Below are positions 60,576 through 64,000 of a stretch of DNA of 64,000 nt, one piece after another (position 1 is the stretch's first letter; each line of letters begins with the position of its first letter). Source of the stretch: Acidobacteriota bacterium (GTDB taxonomy: Bacteria > Acidobacteriota > Vicinamibacteria > Vicinamibacterales > CAVVIG01); assembly GCA_018268955.1 (NCBI GenBank), contig JAFDVO010000017.1:47808-111807 (forward strand), in the 5' to 3' direction. Under the pieces are notes generated by a model. It searched no databases, was not told the origin of the DNA, and saw only the letters and a program-made list of their open reading frames with translations. The translations under genes were made by a program, and so were the position numbers.

Positions 60576-61762
60576 GAGTGCTGGCGTTCGCGTCGCGCAG
60601 CCTGTTCCGCCAGCCTGGCCGAACGGCGCTCGGGATCCTCGGCATCGCCGCTGTGGGGGCGTTGCTGTTCGACATGCTGCTGCTCTCGCGAGGGCTGGTC
60701 GTCTCGTTCCGCGACCTGCTCGACAGCATCGGGTTCGACGTGCGCGTCACGGCGACCGACTCCCCGTTGCCCGGGGGCGTTCGACTGGACAACGCCAGCG
60801 AGGCTGCTGCTCAGCTCGCGCGGCTCCCTGAGCTGCGCGAGGTGGTGCCGATGCGCACCGCGACCGGCGAGGCGCTCCGGGGAGAGAGAGCCGTGGCGAC
60901 TGTGGGGCTCACCGGCATGGACCCCGGCGCCCGTCGGCCGTGGACGATCGTGGCGGGTCAAGACCTCGACGGGGCGACGACGCCCCCGGCGCTGGTGATC
61001 AACCAGACGCTGATGGATGCGCTTGGGACATCGCTCGGCACGACCATCTCGATGCGCGTCTCCTGTTCCGCAAATCGTGCGGCGCCAGTGGCGGTGCCGT
61101 TCACGCTGGTGGGAATCGCGCAGTTCCCGTTCGACGACGAGGCGCAGAGCACCGGCGTGATGACACGGTCCGCGCTGCGCAGCGCGTGTGGTGACGGGGC
61201 AGACGATGCGGACATGCTGATGGTGTCGTCTGCGGGGGGAAGCGCCGCAGCCCTGGCGGCGATCCGCCGTGCGCGGCCGGACCTCGTGCCCGTCACGAAC
61301 GAGCAGATCGTGGCGCGCATGCAGACACAGGGCTTCACGTACTTCCGGCAGATTTCCGCGGTGCTGTCGACGATCACGTTGATCTTCGGTTTCCTGCTCA
61401 TCACGGTGCTGTTGACCGTCTCCGTGAATCAGCGGCTTGGCGAGATTGCGGCGCTGCGGGCGCTTGGATTCTCGGCGAGGCGCGCCGCGGCCGACGTGTT
61501 CGTCCAGGGGGCGTTGCTCGTCGCGATCGGCGGCGTGCTGGCGTTGCCAGTTGGTTACGCGCTGTCGCTCTGGCTCGATCGCATCCTCAAGGCCATGCCC
61601 GGTATTCCGACCTCCATGCACTTCTTCGTCTTCGAACCGCGTGCGCTGCTGACCCACGCGGCCCTGCTCATCGCGACCGCCGTCCTTGCCTCTGCCTACC
61701 CAATGTGGCTGGTCGCTCGCCTGCCGATTGCGACGACCCTGAGGAACGAGGTGGTCGGATGA
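60572..61762 (+). CDS. FtsX/MacB-type ABC permease (AttF/G-like)
   Basis: 396 residues with full architecture. TM1 (about 17-40, FRQPGRTALGILGIAAVGAL), a periplasmic domain (about 45-265; LVINQTLMDALGTSLGTTIS), and three C-terminal helices with QRLGEIAALRALGFSARRAAADV split near 289-311. This matches permeases of the AttEFGH/LolCDE/MacB class, which move lipophilic substrates or lipoproteins rather than importing solutes. It is translationally coupled on both sides. Confidence 0.85.
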   Translation: MRVLAFASRSLFRQPGRTALGILGIAAVGALLFDMLLLSRGLVVSFRDLLDSIGFDVRVTATDSPLPGGVRLDNASEAAAQLARLPELREVVPMRTATGEALRGERAVATVGLTGMDPGARRPWTIVAGQDLDGATTPPALVINQTLMDALGTSLGTTISMRVSCSANRAAPVAVPFTLVGIAQFPFDDEAQSTGVMTRSALRSACGDGADDADMLMVSSAGGSAAALAAIRRARPDLVPVTNEQIVARMQTQGFTYFRQISAVLSTITLIFGFLLITVLLTVSVNQRLGEIAALRALGFSARRAAADVFVQGALLVAIGGVLALPVGYALSLWLDRILKAMPGIPTSMHFFVFEPRALLTHAALLIATAVLASAYPMWLVARLPIATTLRNEVVG

Positions 61763-62445
61763 CGCCGCTCATCGAGGCGCGCACGCTCGGCAAGGTGTTC
61801 CCGATGGGCGGTGGTCCTGTGCACGCGCTCAGGGACATCTCGCTGCAGATGTGCGCCGGGGAGTACCTGACCATTCGCGGTCCGTCCGGCTGTGGCAAGT
61901 CGACGCTGCTGCACATCCTCGGCTGCGTGGACACGCCGACGAGCGGGTCCTTGCTGTTCGACAGCCGTGACGTTGGTAGCCTCGCCGATGCGGAACGGAG
62001 CGAGATCCGGCTGCGGAGCATCGGCTTCGTCTTCCAGCGCTTCTTCCTGTTACCGATGCTGACGGCAGCGGAGAACGTTGACGTGCCGCAGGCGGAAGCG
62101 GGGGTGCCGAAGGCGGACCGTCGGCGCAGGACGATGGAGCTGCTGGAGTATGTCGGGCTCGCCCACCGCGCGGATCATCGACCCTCGCAGCTCTCCGGCG
62201 GCGAGGCGCAGCGCGTCGCCATCGCTCGTGCGCTCGCGAACCGTCCGCGACTGCTGCTGGCGGACGAACCGACGGGCGAGCTCGATCGTGCGAACGGGGA
62301 GCACATCGCCGAACTGCTCGACCGCGTTCAGAGTGATGGGACCGCGGTGGTCGTCGTCACGCATGATGGCGCGCTGGCGGAACGCGCGCCGCGTCGGCTG
62401 CTGATGCGCGACGGGCGCATCGAGCAGGAGGAGTTCCGGCGGTGA
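61759..62445 (+). CDS. ABC transporter ATPase (LolD/MacB/AttE-like)
   Basis: 228 residues, typical of the group. Walker [10 protein letters not shown] (about 39-47), Q-loop [18 protein letters not shown], signature [15 protein letters not shown] (about 144-158), Walker [13 protein letters not shown] (about 164-175) and [12 protein letters not shown]. Start ATG 61759 overlaps the permease stop by 4 nt. Confidence 0.93.
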   Translation: MTPLIEARTLGKVFPMGGGPVHALRDISLQMCAGEYLTIRGPSGCGKSTLLHILGCVDTPTSGSLLFDSRDVGSLADAERSEIRLRSIGFVFQRFFLLPMLTAAENVDVPQAEAGVPKADRRRRTMELLEYVGLAHRADHRPSQLSGGEAQRVAIARALANRPRLLLADEPTGELDRANGEHIAELLDRVQSDGTAVVVVTHDGALAERAPRRLLMRDGRIEQEEFRR

Positions 62446-63860
62446 TCCTGCGGATGGTCTGGAAGTCCCTGGTCGCACACCCAGTGCGGACCGCCGTCCT
62501 TGGCGTGGGCTTCGGGCTCGGGGTCTCCGTGATGGCGACGCTGCTCGGTGTTGGCGAGGTCGTGCTCGATCAGGCCCGCTCGCCGAAGCTTGCGGGTGGA
62601 GGCGACCTGCTGATCACGGGCCTCAATGGTCCGGTGAGCTCCGCGCGGTTCGTCCTGGCGCGCCTGCAGGGACAGCAGGGCGTCGGGGCCGCGTCGCCCC
62701 GGCGGCGGGCGGATCTCTTCGTGGTTGGGAGCGACGGGCGCACGACGCCGATCACCGCCCATGGCGGCATTCCAAGCCTCGAGCGCGCGATCGGCGATCC
62801 GGAGACGTCCGGTGTCGACGCGTGGGTGGATCGGCCTGGCGACGAGCGTTGGGCGAGCCCGGACCCGTCGGATGTCCTGCGCGCGATGGACCGCTTCCAT
62901 CCCGTTCCCGACGTGCCCGCCCGGGCCGCGTCCTGGGCGGAGTGGCTCTACTTCAAGGGGCGTGCAGGCGACGTGCAGTTCTACATGACGTTTCTTGCCG
63001 GGCCGACGCTGCCCGATGGTCGACGGACCGCTGGCGTGCGGTTCCAGCTCGATCGCGGAGGCGTGGTGACCAGCTACGCGGCAAGCGAGCCGCTGGAGGA
63101 AGCCGCGTTGCTGCGGACCGCGCCTGACATGACGATCGGGGGCGCACGCGTGCGGCTCGAGGGCATGCGCTATCACATCACGATGGACCTGCCGCGCATG
63201 GATAACCCGGCTCGCGGTCGCGTGACGGGCGAGTTCTACATCGACGCGGTTGCCGGTCGATCGCTCACGCCGATCGAACTACGTGGTGCGGGCGGGTGGG
63301 TCTCCGGCTACACCGTGCCGGTGATGTCCGGCGCGCTGTCCGGTGGCGTCGTCGCAGACGGTCAACAGGTGTCGCTTTCCGGCACCGGCTATCACGATCA
63401 CAACTGGGGCTTCTGGCAGGGGGTGTCGTGGCGATGGGGCCAGGTCCAGCATGAGGGGCTGTCGTACGTCTACGGCCGCGTGATTCCGCCTGCGGATGCG
63501 GCGGATCCTGAGCGGCTCCCTGGATTCCTCGTTGCGCTCGGTCCCGACGGACCGATCGGGTATGCCACACGCGTCACGATCGATGAGACCGATGTGCCGG
63601 GCAGCAATCGGCCGAGTCGCATTGTGGTTTCGGGCAGGGCGCGCGACTTCGATCTGCGCATGGAGATCGACGTCGAGAGCCTCATCGTCAACAAGGGCGG
63701 CGCGCTCGCGGCGGGGCCGGACTTCCTCCAGTTGCGCGCGAACTATCACGTGACCGGCAGCGTCGGTGGGCAGCAGGTCGACTTCCGAGCGCCGGGCGCA
63801 GCGGAGACGTTCAGAGACGGCGCGGGCGATCGTAGCGGCGGGGCTTCAGCCCCGCCGTGA
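62442..63860 (+). CDS. Permease-like N-terminal stub fused to a CrtC/AttH lipocalin-type domain
   Basis: 472 residues from GTG 62442, overlapping the ATPase stop. The first 70 or so residues (WKSLVAHPVRTAVLGVGFGLGV, helix, then KLAGGGDLLITGLNG) look like the start of an FtsX-type permease. From about 150 the sequence becomes a two-lobe CrtC/AttH-like domain: WLYFKGRAGDVQFYMTFLAG, GARVRLEGMRYHITM, and the hallmark SLSGTGYHDHNWGFWQG near 310-326. AttH is the separate fourth protein of AttEFGH systems, so this is a fusion. The last residues SGGASAPP and the stop come from a palindromic repeat. Confidence 0.8.
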   Translation: MILRMVWKSLVAHPVRTAVLGVGFGLGVSVMATLLGVGEVVLDQARSPKLAGGGDLLITGLNGPVSSARFVLARLQGQQGVGAASPRRRADLFVVGSDGRTTPITAHGGIPSLERAIGDPETSGVDAWVDRPGDERWASPDPSDVLRAMDRFHPVPDVPARAASWAEWLYFKGRAGDVQFYMTFLAGPTLPDGRRTAGVRFQLDRGGVVTSYAASEPLEEAALLRTAPDMTIGGARVRLEGMRYHITMDLPRMDNPARGRVTGEFYIDAVAGRSLTPIELRGAGGWVSGYTVPVMSGALSGGVVADGQQVSLSGTGYHDHNWGFWQGVSWRWGQVQHEGLSYVYGRVIPPADAADPERLPGFLVALGPDGPIGYATRVTIDETDVPGSNRPSRIVVSGRARDFDLRMEIDVESLIVNKGGALAAGPDFLQLRANYHVTGSVGGQQVDFRAPGAAETFRDGAGDRSGGASAPP

Positions 63861-63881
63861 CGGGCGGGCTAAAGCCCGCCC
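63837..63881. repeat. Back-to-back TTCA- and TAAA-loop palindromes
   Basis: GGCGGGGC-TTCA-GCCCCGCC (63837-63856) is followed after five bases by GGGCGGGC-TAAA-GCCCGCCC (63862-63881). Both stems are perfect 8-bp. CGTAG precedes the first. The stop of the AttH-like gene (63858-63860) lies in the linker. Confidence 0.93.
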
Positions 63882-64000
63882 GCTACGAACGATCCGTCCG
63901 CTACGCACGACCCGTCCGCTACGCACGACCCGCCCGCTACGAACGATCCGTCCGCTACGCACGACCCGCCCGCTACGCACGACCCGCCCGCTACGCACGA
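63881..64000. repeat. 18-bp tandem array, cut by window end
   Basis: Six full units and a partial of CGCTACG(C/A)ACGA(C/T)CCG(C/T)C at exact 18-bp period, beginning on the last base of the palindrome and running off the window. Confidence 0.95.

Noticed and set aside
1..64000. tRNA or rRNA genes
   Set aside because: I saw no T-loop/anticodon arrangement or conserved rRNA sequence on either strand. A covariance search would be decisive.

Overview
The window is a GC-rich, densely coded bacterial chromosome segment. It is consistent with Acidobacteriota, most likely class Vicinamibacteria. That placement is inferred from an Oar-type TonB-dependent receptor with a carboxypeptidase-regulatory-like N-terminus, many secreted hypotheticals and lipoproteins, and repeat-filled intergenic gaps; no rRNA or other phylogenetic marker is present. 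I see about 62 protein genes, no tRNA or rRNA, no CRISPR array, no phage or IS transposase.

Layout. 1-594: truncated GAF-domain gene. 777-1266: hairpin plus a 22-bp tandem array and palindromic elements. 1264-3610: LtaS-like phosphotransferase and CDP-alcohol phosphatidyltransferase. 3682-8963: an unassigned locus with an MDR dehydrogenase, a degenerate PTPS/QueD-like protein, a GT4 glycosyltransferase, two methyltransferases and a RibD/DHFR-fold reductase. 8981-11769: M29 aminopeptidase, pyrophosphatase, small proteins. 11924-18509: DUF4390, OMP, inactive-looking beta-lactamase-fold protein and MprF, divergent from two VirJ/AcvB-like hydrolases. 18819-24439: secreted proteins, DUF2231-Rieske, TPR, malate synthase. 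24483-28152: amino-sugar-like module (PIG-L deacetylase, HGSNAT-like acyltransferase, ROK kinase, HAD phosphatase). 28491-35444: DUF4380, SRPBCC plus Zn-dehydrogenase, then a TAXI solute-binding lipoprotein next to a histidine kinase and response regulator. 35830-41219: Oar-like receptor with a strong terminator, then gamma-glutamyltransferase. 41222-45573: TetR with two operators, membrane protein, MBL hydrolase, small proteins. 45828-50180: winged-helix protein, M20 amidohydrolase, cytochrome c, GNAT. 50348-56579: dipeptide/oligopeptide ABC transporter. 56649-63860: RskA-like domain, lipoprotein, alpha/beta hydrolase, ferredoxin, and an AttEFGH-like ABC operon ending in a permease-stub/CrtC-AttH fusion. 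63837-64000: hairpins and an 18-bp tandem array running off the window.

Functional themes are envelope lipid and polymer modification (LtaS-like, CDP-AP, MprF and its putative hydrolases), peptide and glutathione use (GGT, M29, M20, Opp/Dpp), and two candidate uncharacterised systems: the pterin-like glycosylation locus and the AttH-fusion exporter.

The most unusual signal lies between genes. Most longer gaps carry short tandem repeats with a conserved period (7 bp, sometimes 8 or 9) but a different sequence at each site, and several gene stop codons lie inside these repeats. Superimposed on them are three larger families: GC-TTCA-GC / GC-TAAA-GC tetraloop palindromes with variable stems, about 90-bp composite palindromes, and a 110-130-bp MITE-like hairpin. 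Many genes also have a TANNNT hexamer only 5-9 nt before the start codon, suggesting widespread leaderless transcription.
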